Source: Oceanobacillus piezotolerans (GTDB lineage: Bacteria; Bacillota; Bacilli; Bacillales; Amphibacillaceae). From it: a stretch of DNA of 64,000 nt. A program made the translations under genes and the position numbers. Each line of letters starts with the position of its first letter. Within the stretch, counting starts at the first letter, position 1. The stretch lies in NCBI RefSeq assembly GCF_003665065.1, contig NZ_RCHR01000002.1, forward strand, positions 730,738-794,737, in the 5' to 3' direction. The notes beneath the pieces are model-generated. The model was not told the DNA's origin, did not search any database, and saw only the letters and a list, made by a program, of their open reading frames with translations. Below are positions 46,371 through 54,049 of this stretch, piece after piece.

Positions 46371-46744
46371 TTTTTATTCCTCCTTAAACTCTTGTAATTT
46401 TTTCGCTAAAGCTCAACCTTCATTGATAAATAGTATCTGAGAGAAACACTATTATTTCCTTTCTGTTACACTTGCAGCTTTTCAAGGACAAAGCGCTCTA
46501 CACGAATGTGCTAGAAGCCGCTTCAGCAGAATACTCCGCTTTCCACGGGCACGGCCTCAGCCTCCTCGCGGAAAATCACCGCTGTGGGGTCTTCGGACAC
46601 GTGCTATTCCCGTAGGAGTCTACGTATTCTGCCTACGCTAATTGAGACTTTCTGCTTTGTGTGTGGTGTAAGTACTGTAAATAACTTCTTAAGCTAAGCG
46701 TTCGCTTTACTTTTGTGCAAATACCTTTGCTGCACGCTTCTAGC
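46371..46744. other. glyA leader between riboswitch 2 and start codon
   Basis: About 375 bases of untranslated leader. It contains the GC-rich repeat at 46511-46646 and no open reading frame worth calling. Confidence 0.5.
46511..46646 (-). repeat. GC-rich Bacillaceae dispersed repeat, copy B
   Basis: On the minus strand it reads CCTACGGGAATAGCAC, then CCGAAGACCCCACAGCGG and TTTTCCGCGAGGAGGC, continuing to a GTGGAAAGCGGAGTATTC part. It aligns with the copy at 38310-38390 over CGGGAAnAGCA and CGAAGACCCC. Its place inside the riboswitch-controlled leader is unusual. Confidence 0.6.
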
Positions 46745-46802
46745 ATGAAAAAAAACAAAAAAGGACAGAAAAGGGTAGTGTTCTCAACCCTTCTCTGTCC
46801 TT
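46745..46802 (-). terminator. Riboswitch 2 terminator (expression platform)
   Basis: On the minus strand AAGGACAGAgAAGGGT and ACCCTTtTCTGTCCTT form a long stem, then TTTTTTGTTTTTTTT. The 5' arm overlaps the last aptamer segment (CAGGTAAAAGGACAGA), so glycine binding can compete with termination (an ON switch). Confidence 0.85.
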
Positions 46803-46985
46803 TTACCTGAGAGTTTAACTCTTTATGAAAGAGCCTTCCCCTTTGGTGGCGTATCTCTTACATACGCGCTCTCCAGAGGTGCGTCACGTTGTGGTTCTTT
46901 CTACCTGAGAGATTGGTTCCAAGGGTATTTTTGGAACTTGCTCCTTCGGTGGCCTTTTCGCTTGCACTCTCCCACAACAGTCATC
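46791..46985 (-). promoter_or_regulatory. Tandem glycine riboswitch 2 (glyA-proximal)
   Basis: Two glycine aptamers in series on the minus strand. Aptamer 1 has GGGAGAGTGCAAGCG, CCACCGAAGGAGCAAG and AATCTCTCAGGTAGAAAG. Aptamer 2 has CTGGAGAGCGCG, CCACCAAAGGGGAAGG and AACTCTCAGGTAAAAGG. These are the consensus cores (GGAGAG, ACCGAAGGnGCAA, TCTCAGGTAAAAGGACAGA) of gcvT-type glycine riboswitches. It lies about 420 bases before glyA. Confidence 0.93.
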
Positions 46986-47048
46986 CGCCCATATTTAATT
47001 TTGTTACTTGGAATGGTAAATGTACTGCCTATTAAGTAGCTGAAAATC

Positions 47049-47084
47049 ATTATAGAGGGTGACAAATAATAAAAAGCGCTTACA
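47049..47084 (-). promoter_or_regulatory. Candidate promoter with cre-like box upstream of riboswitch 2
   Basis: On the minus strand TGTAAGCGCTTTTT (47071-47084) closely resembles the CcpA cre consensus, and TATAAT (47049-47054) lies 16-17 bases below a GCTTTT -35-like sequence. This promoter would sit between the two riboswitches. Catabolite repression is inference. Confidence 0.5.
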
Positions 47085-47164
47085 ATTGCAGGATAAAACC
47101 AACCAATTCACTTAGATGACTTGGCTTCGGCAAACCTTGGAGTGAATACAGATTACTTTGTTAT

Positions 47165-47216
47165 CTGCATAAAAAAGGACAGAGAAAAATAGGTCTTCTA
47201 TTTTCCTCTGTCCTTT
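47165..47216 (-). terminator. Riboswitch 1 terminator (expression platform)
   Basis: AAGGACAGAGgAAAATAG and CTATTTTtCTCTGTCCTT on the minus strand form a stem of about 17 bp, followed by TTTTTTATG. It overlaps the end of the second aptamer in the same way as riboswitch 2. Confidence 0.85.
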
Positions 47217-47368
47217 TACCTGAGAGTTTAACTCCTTTGGTGGCACATGGCTCTCTCCAGAGACGCGTCTTATTGTGGTCCTTTAACCTGAGAGATTGGC
47301 ACCCACTCTGGGTATTTGCTCCTTCGGTGCTAAGCAATTGCTTAGACTCTCCCACAATAATCAACCGC
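47203..47368 (-). promoter_or_regulatory. Tandem glycine riboswitch 1 (distal)
   Basis: A second complete tandem: aptamer 1 has TGGGAGAGTCTAAGC, GCACCGAAGGAGCAAA and AATCTCTCAGGTTAAAGG. Aptamer 2 has CTGGAGAGAGCC, CCACCAAAGGAG and AACTCTCAGGTAAAAGG. Aptamer 2 is shorter than in riboswitch 2 because its variable P3 arm is reduced. The next start codon downstream is that of glyA, so both switches lie in series in front of the same operon. Confidence 0.92.
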
Positions 47369-47386
47369 AACTATTTCATTTATTTT

Positions 47387-47415
47387 ATAATATTATGAAA
47401 TCAGATTTTTGTCAA
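47387..47415 (-). promoter_or_regulatory. Sigma-A promoter of riboswitch 1
   Basis: On the minus strand TTGACA (47415-47410), a 17-base spacer and TATTAT (47392-47387). A start near 47380 would place riboswitch 1 at the very 5' end of the transcript. Confidence 0.75.
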
Positions 47416-47503
47416 CATTATGCTTTATTTTACTGTTCTTAGAATAGTACACAGACTATAAAACAGGAGATTTTCATTCCAGTTGATTAAAGGACTTTCT
47501 TCG

Positions 47504-48682
47504 TTATTGATTTGCTAGAGCAGATTCCTTCAGACCTGCACGATTTATTTTGAAAAGCGATATGTCGTGATCGGTTTCTCCAGAGAGTGCTAATTGGGAC
47601 ATAATTTCACCAACCACACTGGCAAACTTAAAACCATGACCAGAAAATCCGGCAGCAATCATGATATGGGAGTGTTCTGGATGTTTATCGATGATAAAGT
47701 GTCCGTCCGGTGTTCTTGTGTAAAGGCAAATCACTCCTTTTTTCAATTCACCAGAGGCTTTCGGCATAAATCGATTTAAAAACTCCCGAATATGTCCTTC
47801 ATCGTTTCCGTCCGATCCATATTCCCGATTCATCGTGTCCGGATCCACATTGTCTATAAAATCATGGCGGCCAACCTTTACTCCACAGCCATCAAAGCTT
47901 GGAAATCCGTAATAAATCGCCCTTGTATCACCTGTTGGAACTTCCACCATAAAAGTCGGGAATACATTGGAATTAAATAATGTTTCATCGGCTTCAAACC
48001 AAGCAACAGGCTGGCGAGTCGGGACAAGGGGGAGATTCAAATTGACCATGGAAGCTATTTTTCCACTCCAAGATCCAGCACTGATAATTAGCTTATCCGC
48101 AGTAAATGTGTCCTTCTTTGTAACGACTGTTACAGAATCCTCAAATGCCTGTACATCTATAACAGGATTATTCAGCGATAATTCTGCACCATGGTGCTTT
48201 GCCAATTCCCGATAGGCTTTAATACAATTTTCGCTGAATAAAAAACCTGAATTTGGCTCATAGAAGGCATTATAGTCATCTGGAACTTGTAAGCCAGGAA
48301 ATTGTTCCATTGTCTCTTTTCCTGTTAAATATTGCACATCTAAGTTATATTCTTTACCGCTTTCTATTGCTTCCTCAATAAATGGCGCATTTCCCTTTGG
48401 CCCAAATCCAATCGCTCCTACCTGCCTGAATATTTTATGATGCGTCTTCTTTTCCAGCTCATCCCATAAAACTTGCGACCGAAGTGCAAGCGGTACATAT
48501 TCTCTTCCTTCTCCATAAGCGTGGCGGATGATTCTTGTTTCCCCATAATGACTTCCCTGGTCATGCGGCGGATTAAAAGCATCCACCAGCAATACCTTCG
48601 TCCCCTGCCTTGCTAAGTAATACCCAGCCGCCATCCCCATAGTGCCAGCCCCTGCTACAATTACATCGTAATGTTTGGTCAT
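47504..48682 (-). CDS. soxA: Monomeric sarcosine oxidase
   Basis: 392 residues, close in length and sequence to Bacillus MSOX. It has the FAD dinucleotide motif VIVAGAGTMGMAAGYYLA, SHYGETRIIRHAYGEGREYV near 45, and the covalent flavin cysteine near 319 in KKGVICLYTRTPDGHFIID. IAAGFSGHGFKFA near 345 is also typical. It oxidises sarcosine to glycine, formaldehyde and H2O2 in the cytoplasm. Formaldehyde is handled by the dehydrogenase at 49.6-50.8 kb and glycine by the operon downstream. N-methyltryptophan oxidase is the closest alternative, but the context fits sarcosine. Confidence 0.9.
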   Translation of the reverse strand: MTKHYDVIVAGAGTMGMAAGYYLARQGTKVLLVDAFNPPHDQGSHYGETRIIRHAYGEGREYVPLALRSQVLWDELEKKTHHKIFRQVGAIGFGPKGNAPFIEEAIESGKEYNLDVQYLTGKETMEQFPGLQVPDDYNAFYEPNSGFLFSENCIKAYRELAKHHGAELSLNNPVIDVQAFEDSVTVVTKKDTFTADKLIISAGSWSGKIASMVNLNLPLVPTRQPVAWFEADETLFNSNVFPTFMVEVPTGDTRAIYYGFPSFDGCGVKVGRHDFIDNVDPDTMNREYGSDGNDEGHIREFLNRFMPKASGELKKGVICLYTRTPDGHFIIDKHPEHSHIMIAAGFSGHGFKFASVVGEIMSQLALSGETDHDISLFKINRAGLKESALANQ

Positions 48683-49097
48683 CGATAAAACCCCCTCATA
48701 AAGTTTAATATCGCTATTTTTGTTTAGTCTTTCAGTAGCTTCTCTGGTTACCAGTAGTTAAAATAATTAGAATATTTAATTTCATTATATACTCCCTATA
48801 CTGACATGTATAATGCTAGTTAAAGATAACTCCTATCTCTTATTCTGATTTTATTAAATTATAAAACTTATATTTAAATGCTTGGTGTCTGTCAGCTACC
48901 GATCGTTTTGCCATCTATTGAACGGGGCGTAGGGCTAACTTAGCTCTAAAAATAAAAAGGACAGAAAAAGGTAATATCTCTACCTTTTTCTATCCTTTTA
49001 CTTGTAAATTTTACTCATCACAAGTCCCCGTCCTTTATAGAGAGCGTCAGTCTATGATAGGTCGAGTTAATTGCAATGAAGATTTATTCTGATTCTA
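48683..49097. other. Spacer with decayed riboswitch end
   Basis: The soxA upstream region of 415 bases. The notable content is the riboswitch-like remnant at 48952-49025. The rest is AT-rich, apart from a patch at 48885-48935 with TCAGCTACCGATCG and a GGGGCG stretch. Confidence 0.5.
48952..49025 (-). promoter_or_regulatory. Degenerate glycine riboswitch 3' end with terminator
   Basis: On the minus strand GAGTAAAATTTACAAG then TAAAAGGATAGA aligns with about three quarters identity to the end of riboswitch 2 (GAGTTAAACTCTCAGG, TAAAAGGACAGA). It is followed by an intact stem, AAGGATAGAAAAAGGTA / TACCTTTTTCTGTCCTT, and TTATTTTT. Conserved aptamer cores are missing, so glycine binding is unlikely. 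It now probably acts as the terminator of the fdhA transcript. Confidence 0.6.
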
Positions 49098-49526
49098 TTA
49101 GCGGCCCGCACCAATGTTCAAGTTCTCAAATACTTCAACAGCAGCTTGAGCAACTTCTACATCATGTTCTACTGAGCTGCCGCTAACACCTACCGCACCT
49201 ACTACCTTATCATCTTGAACTAATGGGATTCCGCCACCAAATACAACAAGTCTTCCACTGTTTGTAGTGTTTAATCCATATAACTCAGCATTTGGAACGG
49301 TTGCTTCCGCAAGATTAGACGTTGGCATTTTCAGTGCAACAGAAGTCCAAGCCTTATTCTGAGCAATATCCACACTTGCAAGCCATGCATCATCCATGCG
49401 ATGAACAGCAATCAGATTTCCGCCTTCATCCAATACGGAAATAACCATATTTACGCCAAGCTCTTGTGATTTCTTTTCTGCACCTTCAATTAATTTCTTT
49501 GCTATTTCTAAGTTTAATGTACTCAT
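49098..49526 (-). CDS. GlcG/HbpS-like (DUF336) protein
   Basis: 142 residues of the GlcG/HbpS family: ISVLDEGGNLIAVHRMDDA near residue 30, AQNKAWTSVALKMPT near 55, and SGRLVVFGGGIPLVQDDKVVGAVGVSG near 92. Members include heme-degrading/binding HbpS and proteins of unknown role linked to glycolate, diol or C1 metabolism. It follows the formaldehyde dehydrogenase gene by 41 bases, so an accessory role in that pathway is likely. Biochemistry cannot be deduced. Confidence 0.82.
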   Translation of the reverse strand: MSTLNLEIAKKLIEGAEKKSQELGVNMVISVLDEGGNLIAVHRMDDAWLASVDIAQNKAWTSVALKMPTSNLAEATVPNAELYGLNTTNSGRLVVFGGGIPLVQDDKVVGAVGVSGSSVEHDVEVAQAAVEVFENLNIGAGR

Positions 49527-49566
49527 TTTACATTCCTCCTAATTTAATTTAAGTATGATAAATGAA

Positions 49567-50781
49567 TTATCTCAAAGCTCCATGCGGATCAATGACAAAC
49601 TTCTTAGCAACTCCGCCATCAAATTCTTTATACCCAGCAGGAGCTTCTTCTAACGAAATAACCGTTGCATTTACTGCTTTCGCAATTTGTGCTCTTCCAC
49701 TTAAAATAGCTTGCATTAAGTCTCGATGATATCTCATAACTGGAGTTTGACCAGTAACAAATGTATGTGCCTTTGCAAAACCTAAACCGAAACGGATTTT
49801 TAATGTTCCCTCTTGGGCATCTTTATCCTCTGCGCCAGGGTCACCAGTGACATAAAGACCTGGGATACCTAAACGTCCACCTGCTCTTGTCACTCCCATG
49901 ATGGAATTCAATACCGTTGCTGGCGCTTCACCGGCACCATCTCCATGGCCACTCGCCTCAAAGCCAACTGCGTCTATTGCACAATCTACCTCTGGAACAC
50001 CTAAAATTTGTTCAATTTGTTCTTCCAGATTAGGATGAGTGCGTAAATTCACTGTTTCACACCCAAAACTTCTAGCCTGAGCAAGACGCTCTTCTATTAG
50101 GTCTCCAACAATAACGACCGATGCGCCTAGAAGTTGAGCAGAATGAGCAGCAGCTAATCCAACAGGGCCTGCACCAGCTACATAAACCGTTGATCCAGTT
50201 TTCACGCCGGCACTTACTGCACCATGGTAGCCAGTCGGGAATATATCAGATAACATGGTTAAATCAAGAATTTTTTCCAGTGCTTGATCTTTATCAGGGA
50301 ACTTGAGAAGTTGAAAGTCAGCGTAAGGTACCATCACATATTCAGATTGGCCACCGACCCATCCGCCCATATCCACATAACCATATGCAGAACCAGGACG
50401 ATCAGGATTAACGTTTTCGCAAATATGGGTATCCTGCTGCTTACAGTTTCTGCAACGTCCACAAGCAATGTTAAATGGGACAGACACAAGATCCCCTTTT
50501 TTAATGAATTCCACATCGCGACCGACTTCAATTACTTCACCGGTAATCTCATGACCAAGAACAAGTCCTGATGGAGCAGTTGTTCTACCACGGACCATAT
50601 GCTGATCACTGCCGCAAATATTGGTAGTGACAACCTTTAAGATAACGCCATGCTCACATTTCCTTCCCACGTTAAGAGGGTTAACACCGGGGCCATCTCT
50701 TAATACTAGATCAGGGAAACCAATATCCTCCACCTCGACTACTCCCGGTTTTCTGTACACTACTGCCTTGTTAGCTACCAT
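49567..50781 (-). CDS. fdhA: Glutathione-independent formaldehyde dehydrogenase
   Basis: 404 residues of the zinc-dependent medium-chain dehydrogenase family. The catalytic zinc ligands are in CGSDQH (Cys56) and GHE (His77/Glu78). The structural zinc cysteines are at 107, 110, 113 and 121 (CGRCRNCKQQDTHIC). The cofactor motif is VAGAGPVGLAAA near 190. The long insertions around FEASGHGDGAGEAPA and GDPGAEDKDAQEG match the Pseudomonas-type glutathione-independent enzyme, which holds NAD tightly and converts formaldehyde to formate. The ATG at 50781 has GGGAGG 7 bases upstream. Its likely job is removal of formaldehyde from sarcosine oxidation. Confidence 0.9.
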   Translation of the reverse strand: MVANKAVVYRKPGVVEVEDIGFPDLVLRDGPGVNPLNVGRKCEHGVILKVVTTNICGSDQHMVRGRTTAPSGLVLGHEITGEVIEVGRDVEFIKKGDLVSVPFNIACGRCRNCKQQDTHICENVNPDRPGSAYGYVDMGGWVGGQSEYVMVPYADFQLLKFPDKDQALEKILDLTMLSDIFPTGYHGAVSAGVKTGSTVYVAGAGPVGLAAAHSAQLLGASVVIVGDLIEERLAQARSFGCETVNLRTHPNLEEQIEQILGVPEVDCAIDAVGFEASGHGDGAGEAPATVLNSIMGVTRAGGRLGIPGLYVTGDPGAEDKDAQEGTLKIRFGLGFAKAHTFVTGQTPVMRYHRDLMQAILSGRAQIAKAVNATVISLEEAPAGYKEFDGGVAKKFVIDPHGALR

Positions 50782-51085
50782 TCCATTTCCTCCCATCGTA
50801 ATCTAATATCCGTTTATCTAGCTGACATGCAAAGAAGTAAAATAAAGGGTTTTAACTGTTTTATAGTTTCTGATTTTTGTTAATATTCCTTACCCACTTA
50901 CATCATAGATGGAATCTGACACCAGGTAAAATAGCTAAAGATGATAGGTAATATCAGCAAAACTGATACTTGTTTCTTTTGCGTTAACTACTGCAAGAAC
51001 CCTGCTTCTATAATTCAAGAGACCAAGAGTTCAGTTTAAGATAAGCAGCTAGTTAAAAGTTTGATGTGTTTAAAACCCCCTCGTT
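50782..51085. other. Spacer upstream of fdhA
   Basis: AT-rich, without a convincing promoter or gene. TCTGACACCAGGTAAAATAG near 50920 is a short GC-richer patch of a type seen between genes in this window. Confidence 0.35.
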
Positions 51086-51903
51086 TTTTGTATCACAAGA
51101 CGAAGCTGCTAAAGCTGAAGAAGAGCGTAATCATAAGGAAGCAGCAGAAAAGTCAGCTGAGGAAGAACGTAAGCTAAAAGAGGCGGAAAAAAGGCAGCTG
51201 CTAACGCAAAGGCTAAAGAAGAAGCAGAAGCAAAGGGTAAAGCAGAGCAAGAGAAAGATGGCTTTCCTGCAGCAGTGGAGAGAGTCGTTGAAGGAGATAC
51301 GTTATAGATTTCAATCAATGGTAAAACGGAAGATGTTCGCCTTTTACTAATAGATACTCCCGAAACCGTAGATCCGAATAAACCAGTTCAGCCTTTTGGT
51401 CCTGAAGCTTCCTAATTTGTTAAAGGTACATTGGAAGGTAAAGAAGTACGAGTAAAAGTAGGTATTGAAGAAAGAGATAAATATGATAGAGTACTAGCAT
51501 ATGATTTATCGATGGCGAAACCATTCAAGAAAAACTGCTTCGTGAAGGACTAGCGAAGACGGCTTATTTATATAATGATTTAACCATGCTTGATGCGTTT
51601 CATGATGCTCAGCAAACAGCAATTGATGCAGGTAAAGAATTATGGTCGATTCCAGGTTATGCCCATGTGGATGACGATGTATGATTTCCATTATCAAGAA
51701 CCTGAGCCAGAGCCGGAACCCGAACCTGAATCAGTTTCTGAACCTTCATCAACTATTGATACTTCCGGTCCTGATAAAGATTGTAGTGATTTCTCTACAC
51801 GAGCAGAAGCCCAGGCATTTATGGACGCATCTAGACCAAGTGATCCTCTCATAGATTAGACGGAAATGATAATGATGGATTAGCATGTGAGAGTTTACCT
51901 TAA
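51086..51903 (+). pseudogene. Thermonuclease-like secreted nuclease with excalibur domain, degraded
   Basis: Reading across frames gives a Glu/Ala/Lys coiled-coil linker (DEAAKAEEERNHKEAAEK). A staphylococcal-nuclease domain follows: VERVVEGDTL, then a stop, ISINGKTEDVRLLLIDTPET, EGKEVRVKVGIEERDKYDRV, LAKTAYLYNDLTMLDAFHDA. Then comes a Pro/Glu repeat (EPEPEPEPE) and an excalibur calcium-binding domain (DKDCSDFSTRAEAQAFMDAS, a frameshift, LDGNDNDGLACESLP). There are at least three in-frame stops and several frameshifts, and no signal peptide remains. It is a clear pseudogene of a nuclease normally exported in Bacillaceae. Confidence 0.85.
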
Positions 51904-52205
51904 ATGACGAATAATCAAATAAAATTTTATTATTAAATCCCTATTATCCATATATAGAAAATTGTAAGAAGGCCAGTGATTTCATTGTCTTCTTTTGTTA
52001 TAAAAATTATTAAATAAACAGTATAAACGGCCTTTTGAAACCTAAGAATTACTTCCCTTTAACCTAAAAAGTTATACAAATAAGATACGCAGTTAAAATA
52101 ATTCCTATCAATAATAATATTTTTATTAGTAATCTATATTATTTTCCACTCCAACAACTTTTTAATAAAACTCAAGCTTAGTCACGGATCCTTCGGCATT
52201 GCAAA
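51904..52205. other. Spacer between nuclease pseudogene and copZ remnant
   Basis: AT-rich; I see nothing recognisable except the degraded start of the copZ-like gene near 52185-52205. Confidence 0.4.
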
Positions 52206-52364
52206 ATGTCAGTTGAAGGTGCATTAAATAGATTAGATGGCGTCTCGGCAGCTGAAGTTAATTTAGAAGCTGGTAAAGTAGATGTTACCTTTGATGAATC
52301 AAAGGTAACTGTTGATGCTATGAAGGAAGCTATTGAAGAACAAGGCTACGATGTAGAAGCCTAA
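52206..52364 (+). pseudogene. copZ: Copper chaperone CopZ, lacking its CxxC start
   Basis: A 52-codon frame reads MSVEGALNRLDGVSAAEVNL and EAGKVDVTFDES...AIEEQGYDVEA, the body and end of a heavy-metal-associated domain like CopZ. The expected GMSCGHC copper-binding motif should lie just before it. There, CGGCATTGCAAA seems to be the rest of a CGHCK-coding sequence with a base missing, and no start codon or ribosome binding site is present. The protein as readable cannot bind copper. A terminator follows, so the gene was once complete. Confidence 0.72.
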
Positions 52365-52411
52365 AATACATGAGATAACAAACTGATTTAGCTAAGAAAA
52401 AAAGACATAAG

Positions 52412-52461
52412 CAAACAACCCTGTTGTTTGAAAACAAAAACAGACAAGGTTGTTTTTTTAT
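52412..52461 (+). terminator. Terminator after the copZ remnant
   Basis: AACAACC (52414-52420) pairs with GGTTGTT (52448-52454), followed by TTTTTA. Confidence 0.65.
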
Positions 52462-52559
52462 CATACATTTCGCCTGCCACAAAATGTAAAGGAGTTTGAT
52501 TTTCTCTAATTAAAACACTTATATCTTCTTCACAATACCACCCAACATAGACAGGGAAT

Positions 52560-54017
52560 CTATTTCATTTCTTTTAGTACGTCTAGAAAATATCCCCAAT
52601 TATTTAACATAGATGGTATATTGACATGCTCATTTGGAGTGTGTACATCATACATATCAGGACCAATAGAAATAGCATCTAATCCGGGAATTTTTTCAAT
52701 AAAAATACCGCACTCAATCCCTGCATGCACGGAGATCACTTCAATATCTTTTCCTTCTCTTTCATAATATACCTTTTCAAATAATTGACGTATTTTAGAA
52801 TTTGGATTGTATGGCCATTCTGGATAATCAGAGGTAACTCTAAACTTGCAATCTAAGCTTTCAGCAACCAATCGAGATTGATCAGAAATAGCATATTTTC
52901 GGCTTTTCACTGAACTTCTTACGTCACTTTCTATTATAATGGAGGTTTTTGTTGTAGCAACTTTACCTACATTAACTGAACTCTCTACTAGCCCTTTCAG
53001 ATCCATACTCATACTTTGGATTCCATTTGGAAGTAACATAAGAGTTGCTATTAGCTTTCTTTTTGTTTCTTCTGAGAAACAGGTAGACAAGGAGTCTCCT
53101 ACTTGCTCGAGCTCAATGAAAACATCAGGATCAGAAATGGCATACTCTTTTTTAAGAATAGTTGTCCATGATTGTAATTCTCGTTTAAATTGATTGACTT
53201 CACCTTCTGAGAGTCCGATCGTAACGATCGCTTCACGGGGGATTGCATTTGATGCCATACCGCCACGCACATGTTGAATTACAAAAGAAAAACGAGTTGA
53301 CAGATCATACAGCAGGCGTCCCATTATTTTAAGGGCATTTCCTCTTTCCTGGTCAATTTCAATTCCAGAATGTCCACCAATTAAACCTTTCACTGATAGA
53401 TTATAACTCACATATTCCTCATGTGTAGGTTCTTCTATGATCGGTATTTCTAAAATGGTCTGTAACCCTCCTGCACTACTGACCAACAATTTACCGTCTT
53501 CCTCTGAATCAATATTTATCAAAAATTTCCCTTTAAAAAGGCTAGGATCAACTGTTAATGCACCTTTCATCGTTGTTTCTTCCTCTGTTGTAATGACTAT
53601 CTCGAGGGCTGGGTGTGGTATATCTGTAGCATCCAGTAACGCCAATGCATACGCGACCGCTACGCCATTATCCGCTCCAAGCGTTGTATCCGTCGCATAT
53701 AAACAATCGTTCTTGATTCGTAACTTTAATGGGTCTTTGTTAAAATCATGAATGGTCCCCTCATTTTTCTCACACACCATATCCATATGTCCTTGGATAA
53801 TCACTGTCGGCGCATGTTCATATCCTTCTGTAGCAGGTTTTTTGATAATTACATTTAATGCCTCATCTTGAGTGACTTCTAATTCACGTTCAAGCGCAAA
53901 GCGGACTAAATAATCACTAATTTCTTTTTCGTTTCCTGAACATCTCGGTATTTGGGATATTTCGGAAAAGAAATGAAATACTGGTATCTCATATAATTTC
54001 TGTAAACTATCGTACAT
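52560..54017 (-). CDS. pepD: Aminoacyl-histidine dipeptidase (PepD, M20 family)
   Basis: 485 residues of the M20C dipeptidases. Metal-site motifs are QGHMDMV near residue 78, TLGADNG near 117, and TTEEETTMKGAL near 145 with the catalytic Glu pair. GLIGGHSG near 215 and VSVHAGIECGIF near 428 carry further ligands. It hydrolyses Xaa-His and a range of other dipeptides in the cytoplasm. It is paired with the YfcC-type transporter gene upstream, 32 bases away, which suggests uptake and cleavage of a dipeptide or peptide-like compound. Confidence 0.92.
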   Translation of the reverse strand: MYDSLQKLYEIPVFHFFSEISQIPRCSGNEKEISDYLVRFALERELEVTQDEALNVIIKKPATEGYEHAPTVIIQGHMDMVCEKNEGTIHDFNKDPLKLRIKNDCLYATDTTLGADNGVAVAYALALLDATDIPHPALEIVITTEEETTMKGALTVDPSLFKGKFLINIDSEEDGKLLVSSAGGLQTILEIPIIEEPTHEEYVSYNLSVKGLIGGHSGIEIDQERGNALKIMGRLLYDLSTRFSFVIQHVRGGMASNAIPREAIVTIGLSEGEVNQFKRELQSWTTILKKEYAISDPDVFIELEQVGDSLSTCFSEETKRKLIATLMLLPNGIQSMSMDLKGLVESSVNVGKVATTKTSIIIESDVRSSVKSRKYAISDQSRLVAESLDCKFRVTSDYPEWPYNPNSKIRQLFEKVYYEREGKDIEVISVHAGIECGIFIEKIPGLDAISIGPDMYDVHTPNEHVNIPSMLNNWGYFLDVLKEMK

Positions 54018-54049
54018 CGTTTTCTCCTCCTCTAATTACAAGCAATTTT

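Noticed and set aside
47161..47370. 69-codon minus-strand frame across riboswitch 1
   Set aside because: It lies entirely inside the aptamers and terminator; the conservation is explained by RNA structure.
51719..51738. Pro-Glu repeat as a tandem-repeat or CRISPR-like array
   Set aside because: It is a short codon repeat encoding an EPEP linker within the nuclease pseudogene; no spaced direct repeats of CRISPR type occur anywhere in the window.
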